From assembly GCA_017853115.1 (NCBI GenBank), contig JAFMKE010000010.1, forward strand, positions 1 to 34,481: a DNA stretch of 34,481 bases, in the 5' to 3' direction. Position 1 is the first letter of the stretch; each line of letters begins with the position of its first letter. The DNA is from Verrucomicrobiota bacterium. GTDB lineage: Bacteria; Bacteroidota; Bacteroidia; Chitinophagales; UBA8649. This document shows positions 23,224 to 31,489 of this stretch, one piece after another. The translations under genes and the position numbers were made by a program. Below the pieces are notes generated by a model that had not been told where the DNA came from, did no database searches, and worked only from the letters and a program-made list of their open reading frames with translations.

Positions 23224-24075
23224 TTATTTAATTTTTCGAATTAGACCACTAAGTACTTTGCCAGGGCCCAGCTCCTCGAATGATTCAAATCCATCCGTTT
23301 TCATTTGCTTTATTGTTTGAGTCCAGCGAACAGGAGCTGTCAATTGCTTAATTAAATTCGTTTTAATTTCTTCGACATCTTTGACAGCTGTGGCGACAAC
23401 ATTTTGGTAAATAGGACAAATAGGTGCATGGAAATTGGTTTCCTCTATTTTAGCAGCTAACTCATCTTCTGCACTCTTCATTAATGGCGAATGAAAAGCA
23501 CCATTCACTTTCAACTTTATAGCCATTCGAGCGCCGGATTCTTGAAAAGCTGCTATCGCTTTTTCAATTCCATCCATCGTGCCGGAAATTACCACTTGTC
23601 CTGAGGTATTATAATTTGCTGGAACCACTAAAGTGTCAATTTCACTACAGATTTCTTCTACTTTCTCGTCGTCCAAACCAATAATGGCCGCCATGCCGCT
23701 CTTCTGCTCATCACACGCCTTTTGCATAGCATTGGCACGAGCTTGGACCAAACGCAAACCATCTTCAAAACTTAAGACACCTGCAGCAACCAAAGCGGAG
23801 AATTCACCTAAGGAATGTCCTGCAACAGCATCAGGTTTGAAATCCTTATAAGTTAGAGCTGCTAAAACGGAGTGAACAAAAATCGCCGGTTGAGTTACAC
23901 TGGTCTGTAATAATTTATCTTCCGGACCATTGAACATTAGGTTTGCCAAATCAAAACCTAAAATATCTTCAGCTTGCTGCAGATATTTTTTGGCTACGCT
24001 ATGCTCATCCAGAATATCCTTTGCCATACCTACAAACTGACTTCCTTGCCCAGGAAAAACAAATGCCTTCTTCAT
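23224..24075 (-). CDS. fabD: Malonyl-CoA:ACP transacylase FabD
   Basis: Transfers malonyl from CoA to acyl carrier protein, supplying extender units for fatty-acid synthesis. It has 283 residues. Seen: PGQGSQFVGMAKD at the N-terminus, nucleophile Ser88 in AGHSLGEFSALVAAG, an arginine in RLVQARANAMQ that contacts the malonyl carboxylate, the catalytic His in NGAFHSPLM, and FEELGPGKVLSGL near the end. It starts 4 bp after the stop of the ABC ATPase gene, so it belongs to the lpx transcript. No other fab genes are nearby except fabZ, fused to lpxC upstream. Confidence 0.95.
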   Translation of the reverse strand: MKKAFVFPGQGSQFVGMAKDILDEHSVAKKYLQQAEDILGFDLANLMFNGPEDKLLQTSVTQPAIFVHSVLAALTYKDFKPDAVAGHSLGEFSALVAAGVLSFEDGLRLVQARANAMQKACDEQKSGMAAIIGLDDEKVEEICSEIDTLVVPANYNTSGQVVISGTMDGIEKAIAAFQESGARMAIKLKVNGAFHSPLMKSAEDELAAKIEETNFHAPICPIYQNVVATAVKDVEEIKTNLIKQLTAPVRWTQTIKQMKTDGFESFEELGPGKVLSGLIRKIK

Positions 24076-24079
24076 ATAC

Positions 24080-24679
24080 TTATTTATAGTTGGTAATGTC
24101 TAATTGCTTTTTACAAAATGCGTACTCTCTGCTTAAATTTGATGCAATTATGATAGTCCTATCCTCAGGAACCACTTTCATCATTTCAAGGTACCACTCC
24201 ACCCCTATTTCATCCAAATTGGAAGTGGGCTCATCCAACAAAGTTAAAGAAACATCGGCGAACAATGCCAAGGCAATCTTTACACGTTGCTTCATACCTG
24301 AAGAATAATCCTTAATCCATTTATTTGGATCGTAGGCTAACATGTCCAATATCCTTCCCTTGGAAAATGCTGGTAGAAATGCTTGATAACTTCCAACAAA
24401 ATGCAGTAATTCACTTAATGTTAGTTCTTCAATCAAATCTATATATGGCGCACAATAACTGAGTTTTTTATAAACTTCTTCAACGGGAGTTCCCGCGTAG
24501 ATAATGGACCCCGAATTAGGGTCAGCTTGACCAGCTATAATTTTAAGTAAAGTTGACTTGCCGGAACCGTTCCCTCCTAAAATAGCAAAACGATCGCCAG
24601 ATTCAATTGATGCATTAAGTCCTTTAAAAATCCAAGTTTTTCCATACTTTTTGCCTATATTTTCCAGGGAGATATGCAT
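24080..24679 (-). CDS. Orphan ABC transporter ATPase subunit
   Basis: A 199-residue ATPase-only protein from the ATG at 24679. The ORF track start (24703) adds eight residues overlapping lpxA; the later ATG gives the standard opening MHISLENIGKKYG and begins 1 bp after the lpxA stop. Seen: Walker A GGNGSGKST, Q-loop-like SYCAPYIDLIEELT, a variant signature YSSGMKQRVKIALAL and Walker B LTLLDEPTSNLDE. The H-loop, which normally ends strand six with a His, reads IIASNLSREYAF, so the switch histidine appears to be Asn. No permease is adjacent. It could be the ATPase of a transporter encoded elsewhere. Its place between lpxA and fabD suggests lipid handling, but that is inference. Confidence 0.82.
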   Translation of the reverse strand: MHISLENIGKKYGKTWIFKGLNASIESGDRFAILGGNGSGKSTLLKIIAGQADPNSGSIIYAGTPVEEVYKKLSYCAPYIDLIEELTLSELLHFVGSYQAFLPAFSKGRILDMLAYDPNKWIKDYSSGMKQRVKIALALFADVSLTLLDEPTSNLDEIGVEWYLEMMKVVPEDRTIIIASNLSREYAFCKKQLDITNYK

Positions 24680-24680
24680 G

Positions 24681-25472
24681 TCATTTATTTTCCGAGGCAG
24701 CAAATCCTTTCATAATGCCTCGTACTGAATTTCGAACAAATGTGGTTATCTCATCTTTTTCGAGTGAATCCTCGATTTCTGCCTCGATAATTTTGAGCGC
24801 ATTACTCGTATTGTAACCGCGTACAAACATGATTCGGTAAATCTCTAAGATAGAGTTGATCGTTTTCGAATCAAAGCCTCTACGGCGCATGCCAACTGAA
24901 TTTACCCCAATGTAAGATAGTGGAAATCGAGCGGCTTTTACATAAGGAGGCACATCTTTATTTACTCCACCCCCACCGGAAATAAATGCGTGTTTACCAA
25001 TTTTTGTAAACTGCTGCACGTTAACCGAACCTCCCAAAATTGCCCAATCATCTACTTCTACATGTCCCGCTAGATTCACATTATTAGCCAAAATCACATG
25101 TTTACCAATGATACAATCATGAGCAATATGCACATAAGCCATTAACATACTGTTATCGCCAATTTGGGTAGATCCGCTGTATTCTGTTCCTTTGTTAATG
25201 GTAACATACTCCCGGATAATTACGTTATCACCAATAACAGTAGTGGTTTTTTCTCCTTTGTACTTTAAATCCTGAGGGACAGCAGAAATTACGGAACCAG
25301 GAAATATTTTACAGTTTTTACCAATTCTTGCTCCTTGCATGATTGTTACATGAGGGCCTATCCAAGTACCTTCATCGATCACTACATCTTTATGAATAGT
25401 AACAAAAGGCTCGACTACAACATTGTCAGCAAGCTCGGCTTGAGGATGAACATATGATAAGGGTTGATGCAT
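24681..25472 (-). CDS. lpxA: UDP-N-acetylglucosamine acyltransferase LpxA
   Basis: First step of lipid A synthesis: transfer of a 3-hydroxyacyl chain from ACP to UDP-GlcNAc. It has 263 residues, of which about the first 190 are hexapeptide repeats of a left-handed beta-helix. The catalytic His is in MAYVHIAHDCIIGKHV, and GGSVNVQQFTKIGKHAFISGG and the C-terminal GMRRRGFDSKTINSI segment distinguish LpxA from LpxD. The start overlaps the stop of lpxC/fabZ by one base (TAATG), so translation is coupled. The orphan ABC ATPase follows 1 bp later. An LpxA/LpxD fusion is not seen; lpxD is separate upstream. Confidence 0.95.
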   Translation of the reverse strand: MHQPLSYVHPQAELADNVVVEPFVTIHKDVVIDEGTWIGPHVTIMQGARIGKNCKIFPGSVISAVPQDLKYKGEKTTTVIGDNVIIREYVTINKGTEYSGSTQIGDNSMLMAYVHIAHDCIIGKHVILANNVNLAGHVEVDDWAILGGSVNVQQFTKIGKHAFISGGGGVNKDVPPYVKAARFPLSYIGVNSVGMRRRGFDSKTINSILEIYRIMFVRGYNTSNALKIIEAEIEDSLEKDEITTFVRNSVRGIMKGFAASENK

Positions 25473-26866
25473 TAGTCTCTTTTCTGAATTTTAGCCATTA
25501 ACTCCGCCTCTGTTACTACTTTATCACCTACAAAGGCAGTACCTTTCATTTCCATAATACCTCGTCGCATTGGTCCCAATAACTCTAATTTTAGTATCAG
25601 TGTGTCTCCTGGTTTTACCATATTCTTGAATCGGCAATTGCTAATTTTAAGAAAATACGTATCATATGCACCGGGTTCATCTAAACCATGAAGCGCCAGA
25701 ATACCACCTGTTTGAGCCATAGCTTCAACTTGTAGCACACCTGGCATAACCGGATTTCCTGGAAAATGTCCTTGAAAAAACGGTTCATTGAACGTAACGT
25801 TCTTTATACCAACAACCTCTTTTTCATTCAAGCTAATAATCTTATCTACCAATAAAAAAGGTGAGCGATGAGGCAACATCTTTTCGATAGCTGTTAAATC
25901 GTAGACCGGTTCAGTATTAGGGTCATAAACAGGAACTTGTGGGTTGTGTTTAGCCTTTTTAACTAGCGCTTTTATTTTTCGAGCAAACTCTACATTCGTT
26001 TTATGGCCAGGTTTGCTGGCTATGATATTTGCTTTAATTGGTGTGCCTACTAATGCTAAATCACCCATCACATCTAACAACTTATGCCGTGCCGGTTCAT
26101 TGGGATAACGCAAGTTAACATTATTCAAAATTCCTTCTTTCTCAACTGCCACATCAGGCTTGTTGAAAATTGCCCTGAGTTTATCCAACTCATCTTCATT
26201 GATCGGACGGTCAACCACAACTATGGCATTGTTTAGATCGCCTCCTTTAATGAGATTAGCCTCAACTAAATATTCCAACTCGTGTAAAAAACAAAATGTC
26301 CTTGCTTCCGAAAACTCTTTGGTGAAATCGGTGATATTATCTATTGAGGCATGCTGTTGTCCCAAAACTTTCGACTGATAATCAATAAGTACGGTTACTT
26401 TATAATTGGAACTAGGCATGGCAAGCATTTCAACATCTTTATCTTCATCTACATATTTCACCGTTTCGCGAAGTTCGAAAATCTCTCTTTCTTCCGCTTG
26501 TTCTTCCAAACCGGCATCTAACAAAACTTCAATAAATGGTGCTGAACTTCCATCTAAAATCGGGATCTCTACCCCATCTAACTCAATAAGTAAATTGTCA
26601 ATTTGTAAACCAAAGACCCCAGCCATTAAGTGTTCAACAGTAGCGACTTTGACACCATTTTTTTCTAATGTTGTACCTCGTTCAACAGAGACCACTAAAT
26701 CACAATCCGCTGGAATTATGGTTTGTTCAGGTGTGTCAATGCGCTTAAATTTTATCCCGTGATTCGCTGGGGCCGGATGAAAAGTGAGTGTTACTTCCTG
26801 GCCGGTATGCAAGCCTACACCTTTTACCGTGGCTACTTTTTTTATTGTTTGCTGATATAAATTCAT
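25472..26866 (-). CDS. lpxC/fabZ: Bifunctional LpxC deacetylase / FabZ dehydratase
   Basis: A fused protein of 464 residues, the arrangement characteristic of Bacteroidota. Residues 1-305 are LpxC, the zinc-dependent UDP-3-O-acyl-GlcNAc deacetylase that commits to lipid A synthesis: Zn ligand His79 in ATVEHLMAG, the further ligands in PARHKLLDVMGDLAL, and the general-acid His in KPGHKTNVEF. After a short linker, residues about 320-464 are FabZ, 3-hydroxyacyl-ACP dehydratase: MLPHRSPFLLVDKI, catalytic His in GHFPGNPVMPG and Glu in QVEAMAQ. LpxC and FabZ draw on the same 3-hydroxyacyl-ACP pool, so fusion may balance lipid A against fatty acids (inference). lpxD overlaps its start by ATGA, and its own stop overlaps lpxA. 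Confidence 0.97.
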   Translation of the reverse strand: MNLYQQTIKKVATVKGVGLHTGQEVTLTFHPAPANHGIKFKRIDTPEQTIIPADCDLVVSVERGTTLEKNGVKVATVEHLMAGVFGLQIDNLLIELDGVEIPILDGSSAPFIEVLLDAGLEEQAEEREIFELRETVKYVDEDKDVEMLAMPSSNYKVTVLIDYQSKVLGQQHASIDNITDFTKEFSEARTFCFLHELEYLVEANLIKGGDLNNAIVVVDRPINEDELDKLRAIFNKPDVAVEKEGILNNVNLRYPNEPARHKLLDVMGDLALVGTPIKANIIASKPGHKTNVEFARKIKALVKKAKHNPQVPVYDPNTEPVYDLTAIEKMLPHRSPFLLVDKIISLNEKEVVGIKNVTFNEPFFQGHFPGNPVMPGVLQVEAMAQTGGILALHGLDEPGAYDTYFLKISNCRFKNMVKPGDTLILKLELLGPMRRGIMEMKGTAFVGDKVVTEAELMAKIQKRD

Positions 26867-27903
26867 GCATTATTGTTTTTTAGGGATTTTTCCAATTGTT
26901 CGATTCGAGCAATTAAATCACCAATTTTTCTAGTTTGTGCAATATGCTTATAATGTTGCCTGTACGGTTCTGCGGGCGAACCACTCAATGAAGCTCCGAT
27001 TTCATGAATAGATTTACTAACTCCACTTTGCGCATTAATCTTAACACCATCAGCAATTTGTATATGACCAACAAATCCCGCTTGACCGCCAACCATAACG
27101 TTTCTACCTAACTTGGTACTACCTGAGATTCCTGCTTGTGCAGCAATCACACTATGCTCACCAATCTCAACATTGTGCGCAATTTGAACTAAATTATCCA
27201 ATTTGACACCATTATGTATGTTTGTCGTTCCAAGTGTAGCTCGATCAATTACTGAATTGGCTCCAATCTCTACCTCGTTTCCTATACTGACATAGCCCGT
27301 TTGAGGCACTTTGGCAAAAGATCCATCTGCTTGTGGTGCAAAACCAAAACCATCGCTTCCAATTACCGCACCCGCATGAATAATACAAGAAGCTCCAATA
27401 GTTGTTTTCCTATATATTTTAACACCTGGGTGTATCACAGAATGCTCACCAATCGTTACATCTTCACCAATAAACGTGTATGGATATATTTTTACTCCTT
27501 TTGCTATCCGGGCCCCTTTGCTCACATAAGCGAAAGCAGCAATGTAAACATCATCTGCAACTACTGCCTTTTCATGAATAAAAGCGCCTTCTTCAATACC
27601 TTGTAAATTAGATTGATTCGTGTCGGCAAATTTCTCCAAAAGGAGAGCGAAACTGGAATATGGGTCGTCAACGCGAAGAAAGGTTGTTCCGTTGGCGTTC
27701 GTAGCCTTCAACTCTTTACTTAGTACCAAAATCCCAGCATGGGTTGACTCAGCGAAATGCTCATATTTGGGATTAGCAATAAAACAAAGTGACTGCTTGT
27801 CTGCCTCCTCAATTTTTACCAATTTCTCTATTGTGGTTTCCGGATTGCCTTCTATTTCAGCATCCAATAATATAGCAAGCTCTCGAGCGGTTATACGCAT
27901 CAT
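26863..27903 (-). CDS. lpxD: UDP-3-O-acylglucosamine N-acyltransferase LpxD
   Basis: Third step of lipid A synthesis: addition of a 3-hydroxyacyl chain to the 2-amino group. It has 346 residues. An N-terminal uridine-binding domain (about 1-100) precedes a hexapeptide beta-helix with GSDGFGFAPQADGSFAKVPQ and the catalytic-His region QIAHNVEIGEHSVI. The C-terminal helix RIEQLEKSLKNN is coiled. Two ATGs open the gene (27903 and 27900). The second is favoured because a TATTTTTG box ends four bases before it, predicting a leaderless start at MRITARELA. Its stop overlaps the lpxC/fabZ start (ATGA). The HD-domain gene lies 47 bp upstream on the same strand. Confidence 0.95.
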   Translation of the reverse strand: MMRITARELAILLDAEIEGNPETTIEKLVKIEEADKQSLCFIANPKYEHFAESTHAGILVLSKELKATNANGTTFLRVDDPYSSFALLLEKFADTNQSNLQGIEEGAFIHEKAVVADDVYIAAFAYVSKGARIAKGVKIYPYTFIGEDVTIGEHSVIHPGVKIYRKTTIGASCIIHAGAVIGSDGFGFAPQADGSFAKVPQTGYVSIGNEVEIGANSVIDRATLGTTNIHNGVKLDNLVQIAHNVEIGEHSVIAAQAGISGSTKLGRNVMVGGQAGFVGHIQIADGVKINAQSGVSKSIHEIGASLSGSPAEPYRQHYKHIAQTRKIGDLIARIEQLEKSLKNNNA

Positions 27904-27912
27904 GCAAAAATA
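27901..27912 (-). promoter_or_regulatory. Leaderless-type promoter box of the lpxD operon
   Basis: Minus-strand TATTTTTG (27912-27905) is a perfect TAnnTTTG box. CATG follows, then the second ATG of lpxD. The expected +1 five bases after the box is the A of that ATG. It would drive lpxD-lpxC/fabZ-lpxA-ABC-fabD. No -33 TTTG is evident. Confidence 0.45.
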
Positions 27913-27950
27913 ACAAATAATTCAACATTTCGTTCTCTTCGACTGGACGC

Positions 27951-29174
27951 TTAAGAAGCACTTTTAGGGTAACAACAATAATGTTTGGTAACTGCTTTTT
28001 GCATAGCTAAAGAACTCCATTGATCTGAGGCTTTGTCAAAGTCTTGTAACTTTCCATTCTTACCGAGAATTTTTATTTCTACCTGTTTTGGGTTGTACAA
28101 GTAAGTCGTGATTGACTTATTGATGATCAAAAAATCTGCATCTGGTTCATTTAACTCAAAACGCTTCATTATCTGATGTTTTACTGTTTCTATCTTTTTT
28201 GAATCAAAAGAGTCTTCCTGAAGTTTAATTTTAAATAGTTTCCTTTCTTGAAGGCTACGCGCTAAAAAAGCAAGAATTTTATCTTCTTCATATTGCCAAC
28301 TCTTTACTGCCGAAAGAATGTCGATATCATCTAAATTCGCATAATTAACCAAAAGCTTTTTATCGGATCGCAAATTGTCTGCTTGATCTTTATATAAAAA
28401 TTCAGCTAGCGCTTTTGAGCAAGGCAGTTTCTGCCCCTGAGCAACAAGATACTTTGCCCTTAGAATAAGCTTAATTAGCATCTCCTCAGCACAAACAACG
28501 GTCTTATGGAGGTATACTTGCCAGTACATGATTCTTCTGGAAATTAAAAACTTTTCTATCGAATAAATCGCTTTAGATTCTAGAACTAAGGCATTATCTA
28601 CCACATCCATCATATCAATCAGCCGATTGTAATTAATCACCCCCTCACTCACACCGGTAAAGAAACTATCACGAGTGAGGTAATCCAATCGATCGACATC
28701 CAATTGACCACTTACTAGTTGGTGTAAAAATTTCTTTGGATATTCATTCTTAAAAATCCTTATGGCTAAATCAAGCTGACCTTGAAACTCTGCATTTAAG
28801 CTTTCCATAAAAAGAAGAGAAATTTCCTCGTGTGAAATATCTCGCATTAAGGTATGCTCCAATGTATGAGAAAAAGGCCCGTGTCCAATATCGTGCAGTA
28901 AAATAGCAATCTGAGCACCCTGCTCTTCTTCCGGTGAAATTTCTACGCCTTTATTTTTTAAAGTCATTAGTGCTTTTCGCATTAAATGGTAGGCGCCAAG
29001 CGCATGATGAAAACGGGTATGGTGGGCTCCAGGATAAACAAAATCAGTCAGGCCAAGTTGCTTGATTCGACGTAGACGTTGAAAATAAGGGTGCTCTATA
29101 ATGGCGTATATCAATTCATCATGAATGGCTATGAATCCATGTACAGGGTCATTGATTACTTTTTGTTTGAACAT
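27951..29174 (-). CDS. HD-domain phosphohydrolase (dGTPase-like)
   Basis: A 407-residue cytoplasmic metal-dependent phosphohydrolase of the HD superfamily. The N-terminus KVINDPVHGFI is characteristic of a conserved group found in many Bacteria. Metal ligands are visible: His57 in HTRFHHALG, His94-Asp95 in ILLHDIGHGPFSH, and Asp in VDRLDYLTRDSF. The last ~150 residues are not conserved in an obvious way. It resembles SAMHD1-like or dGTPase enzymes but the substrate is unknown. From memory, an HD gene beside lpxD recurs in Bacteroidota. A TATCTTTG box ends four bases before the ATG. It is divergent from the second metallopeptidase gene; the two are 105 bp apart. Confidence 0.9.
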   Translation of the reverse strand: MFKQKVINDPVHGFIAIHDELIYAIIEHPYFQRLRRIKQLGLTDFVYPGAHHTRFHHALGAYHLMRKALMTLKNKGVEISPEEEQGAQIAILLHDIGHGPFSHTLEHTLMRDISHEEISLLFMESLNAEFQGQLDLAIRIFKNEYPKKFLHQLVSGQLDVDRLDYLTRDSFFTGVSEGVINYNRLIDMMDVVDNALVLESKAIYSIEKFLISRRIMYWQVYLHKTVVCAEEMLIKLILRAKYLVAQGQKLPCSKALAEFLYKDQADNLRSDKKLLVNYANLDDIDILSAVKSWQYEEDKILAFLARSLQERKLFKIKLQEDSFDSKKIETVKHQIMKRFELNEPDADFLIINKSITTYLYNPKQVEIKILGKNGKLQDFDKASDQWSSLAMQKAVTKHYCCYPKSAS

Positions 29175-29186
29175 AGCTCAAAGATA
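29175..29186 (-). promoter_or_regulatory. Leaderless-type -7 box of the HD gene
   Basis: Minus-strand TATCTTTG, a perfect TAnnTTTG, is followed by AGCT and the ATG, so the predicted +1 coincides with the start codon. No -33 TTTG is seen. Confidence 0.5.
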
Positions 29187-29279
29187 AACTTTTCTCTAGG
29201 ATATCCGATGTGGGGGGCATCTATCCTTGTTGGCTCAAATTTTCTAATAATTATTGTATTTTCACATAAAATATTACCC

Positions 29280-30827
29280 ATGAGAACGCTCTTATTTTTG
29301 TTTACTTTCCTTATTCTTAGCGTAAATGCTCAACAGGATTTTCATCGTTGCTACACAACTGAATATCTAGATTTTATAGAGCTTCAAAAACCTGGAATTA
29401 AAGCACAAAGCCAAGCGCTTTTTAATGCGGCTATGGCATATGCCCATGAGCATTATTCGCATAAAGGGACGCATGCAGCTCCAGACACTATATACAGAAT
29501 ACCCGTAGTTTTTCACGTGGTTTATAATGGTGGAAATCAAAATACCGATTATGCGCTTTTAGAAAGTCAGATTGAAGTACTTAATGAAGATTACCGAAGA
29601 CAGAATGCAGACACCGTAAATACACGATCAATTTTTAAAGATAGAGCTGCAGACGTTGGTTTTGAGTTTTTTCTGGCAACGATAGATCCAGATGGTAACC
29701 CGACAAATGGTGTTACTCGCACACCGACTAATTCTACATTTAGCTTCTTCAATTTAGACGCCATGAAATCTTCAGCTACTGGAGGCAAAGATGCTTGGGA
29801 TACAGATGAGTATTTAAATATTTGGGTTTGTGACCTCGGAGGTTTGGTTCTTGGTTTTGCTTATCCTCCAGTAGGCGCTCCAAATTGGCCCGCCGGACAA
29901 GGAGCAGGAAGTTCTGCAGAAGAAGGCGTAGTAATTCATTATGAAGTAGTTGGAAGAAATAATCCATTAGCTTCAGGTCAATTGAGTATAGCTGATCAAG
30001 GAAGAACTGCCGTTCATGAAGTTGGACATTTTTGGGGTTTGCGCCACATTTGGGGAGATAGTGGTAATCCGTTTACAGGTGCTCCGGATTGTGACATAAC
30101 ACAAGACGATGGATTTTCTGACACTCCTCATGCAGGCAATAACTCACAAGTCTCGGGTTGTTCCTTTAGTAAAAACACCTGTAGCAATGGAGAGTCGCCT
30201 GATGAACCAGATATGGTTGAAAATTATATGGATTACTCGACTGAAAGTTGTCAGAATATGTTTACGCAACAACAAGCTGATTTGATGCGTAGTATGGCTG
30301 TGATTGGTCGTCCTGGTTTAGGTAAAGTCATTGCTACCGAAACATACGAACTCGAAGCGGGACAATGGATCGTAGTTAATGGAACAGATACTTTTCAAAT
30401 TGTCACGGGGGTTTCTGTTCCTTTGGAAAATGGTGATCAGGTGATGTTTTTAAACTTAAATAATGGTTACGAATATACTGTTAATCAAGGTTCAACGACA
30501 CTTTCGGGACCAGGCACGGCATTTTTAGTTGAGGATGGAACTGTTAGTTTCTCACAGACCCAAACAGGTATTAAAGACGTATATGAGTCTTCAATTTCGC
30601 TATATCCGAATCCAAGCAAATCATCTTTCACGATTCAACATACTATGGATGGTGAATCACTTCAATTAGAACTCATCAATCAATTTGGACAAGTCGTACT
30701 ATCTAAAGAATTGAATTCTACAAGAGAAGTTATAAGCACGACGGATATCAATTCCGGCATTTACTTTGTGAAAATTAGGAATCATTTGGAAGCAGTTGGT
30801 GTTATGAAACTACAAATTCAGAAATAA
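29280..30827 (+). CDS. Secreted M43 zinc metallopeptidase with T9SS sorting domain
   Basis: The ORF track start at 29079 overlaps the HD gene on the other strand. The ATG at 29280 gives a proper signal peptide, MRTLLFLFTFLILSVNAQ, so I place the start there (515 residues). The peptidase domain shows IPVVFHVVYNGG, zinc motif HEVGHFWGLRH from His246, CDITQDDGFSDTP, and a Met-turn NYMDYS, the classic cytophagalysin/pappalysin (M43B) set. The C-terminal 90 residues are a type A T9SS sorting domain: SLYPNPSKSSF, QLELINQFGQVV, NSGIYFVKI. It should be exported through the T9SS whose regulator PorX is encoded 2 kb downstream. It lacks the SprB-like repeats of the other peptidase. Confidence 0.92.
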   Translation: MRTLLFLFTFLILSVNAQQDFHRCYTTEYLDFIELQKPGIKAQSQALFNAAMAYAHEHYSHKGTHAAPDTIYRIPVVFHVVYNGGNQNTDYALLESQIEVLNEDYRRQNADTVNTRSIFKDRAADVGFEFFLATIDPDGNPTNGVTRTPTNSTFSFFNLDAMKSSATGGKDAWDTDEYLNIWVCDLGGLVLGFAYPPVGAPNWPAGQGAGSSAEEGVVIHYEVVGRNNPLASGQLSIADQGRTAVHEVGHFWGLRHIWGDSGNPFTGAPDCDITQDDGFSDTPHAGNNSQVSGCSFSKNTCSNGESPDEPDMVENYMDYSTESCQNMFTQQQADLMRSMAVIGRPGLGKVIATETYELEAGQWIVVNGTDTFQIVTGVSVPLENGDQVMFLNLNNGYEYTVNQGSTTLSGPGTAFLVEDGTVSFSQTQTGIKDVYESSISLYPNPSKSSFTIQHTMDGESLQLELINQFGQVVLSKELNSTREVISTTDINSGIYFVKIRNHLEAVGVMKLQIQK

Positions 30828-30836
30828 AAAGTACAT

Positions 30837-31382
30837 ATGAAGATCTTAGCTTTTTCAGGTAGTAATAGTAGTTCATCAATAAATAGAAAACTTCTTCAAT
30901 ATGCCGTTTCTTTCTTTACCAATGATGAAGTAAAAAGTTTAGATATTAACGACTACGAAATGCCCATATATAGCATGGATAGAGAGTTAAATGAAGGAGT
31001 GCCCAACAAAGCCGTGCAGTTTTCCGATGAGATTGCACAAGCAGACATGATCTTACTCTCCTTAAATGAACATAATGGAGCATACTCTGCTGCTTTTAAA
31101 AATATTTTTGATTGGTTATCTAGAGTTCCTAATCGTTCAGTTTTTCAAGACAAGGGAATCTTTTTAATAGCAACCTCGCCTGGAGCTCGAGGAGGTTCTA
31201 ATGTGCTTGAAATGGCGAAAAATCGATTTCCTTGGAACGGAGGGAAAGTTTTAGATTCATTTTCTTTACCCAGTTTTGAAGAAACCTTTGACGAGGAAAA
31301 AGGCGTAATCTGCAATGATACTTTGCGAGAAGAACTAGAAAGGAAAATAGAAGCAATTAAACTTTCTTATTCTCAGAAGTGA
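30837..31382 (+). CDS. NAD(P)H-dependent FMN reductase family flavoprotein
   Basis: A 181-residue flavodoxin-fold protein. The phosphate-binding loop ILAFSGSNSSSSINRKLL opens it, followed by YEMPIYSMDRE and the flavin-contacting LLSLNEHNGAYSAAFKNIFDWL. SPGARGGSNVLEMA is the usual near-C-terminal motif of this group (PF03358-type). It would reduce FMN, quinones or azo compounds with NAD(P)H in the cytoplasm. The physiological electron acceptor is unknown. It starts 9 bp after the peptidase stop codon and is probably co-transcribed with it. The gap of 107 bp that follows contains a weak hairpin. Confidence 0.86.
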   Translation: MKILAFSGSNSSSSINRKLLQYAVSFFTNDEVKSLDINDYEMPIYSMDRELNEGVPNKAVQFSDEIAQADMILLSLNEHNGAYSAAFKNIFDWLSRVPNRSVFQDKGIFLIATSPGARGGSNVLEMAKNRFPWNGGKVLDSFSLPSFEETFDEEKGVICNDTLREELERKIEAIKLSYSQK

Positions 31383-31420
31383 AACCCGAAGCTTTATCGA
31401 AAATTAAACTGGTTGTATTA

Positions 31421-31451
31421 AAATAAATCTCTGGCATTGAGAGTTTTATTT
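31421..31451 (+). terminator. Weak hairpin between the FMN reductase and porX
   Basis: AAATAAATCTCT pairs with AGAGTTTTATTT (one mismatch) around a 7-nt loop, ending in a T-rich run. The AT-rich stem and lack of a clean U-tract make it a doubtful terminator. It may instead be chance. Confidence 0.3.
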
Positions 31452-31489
31452 ATGTAATCTTGATTAACTGAGCATTTAAGAAATTAACT

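Noticed and set aside
29079-29279. N-terminal extension of the second metallopeptidase in the ORF track
   Set aside because: It overlaps the HD gene on the other strand and would bury the signal peptide. The ATG at 29280 gives a normal Sec signal.
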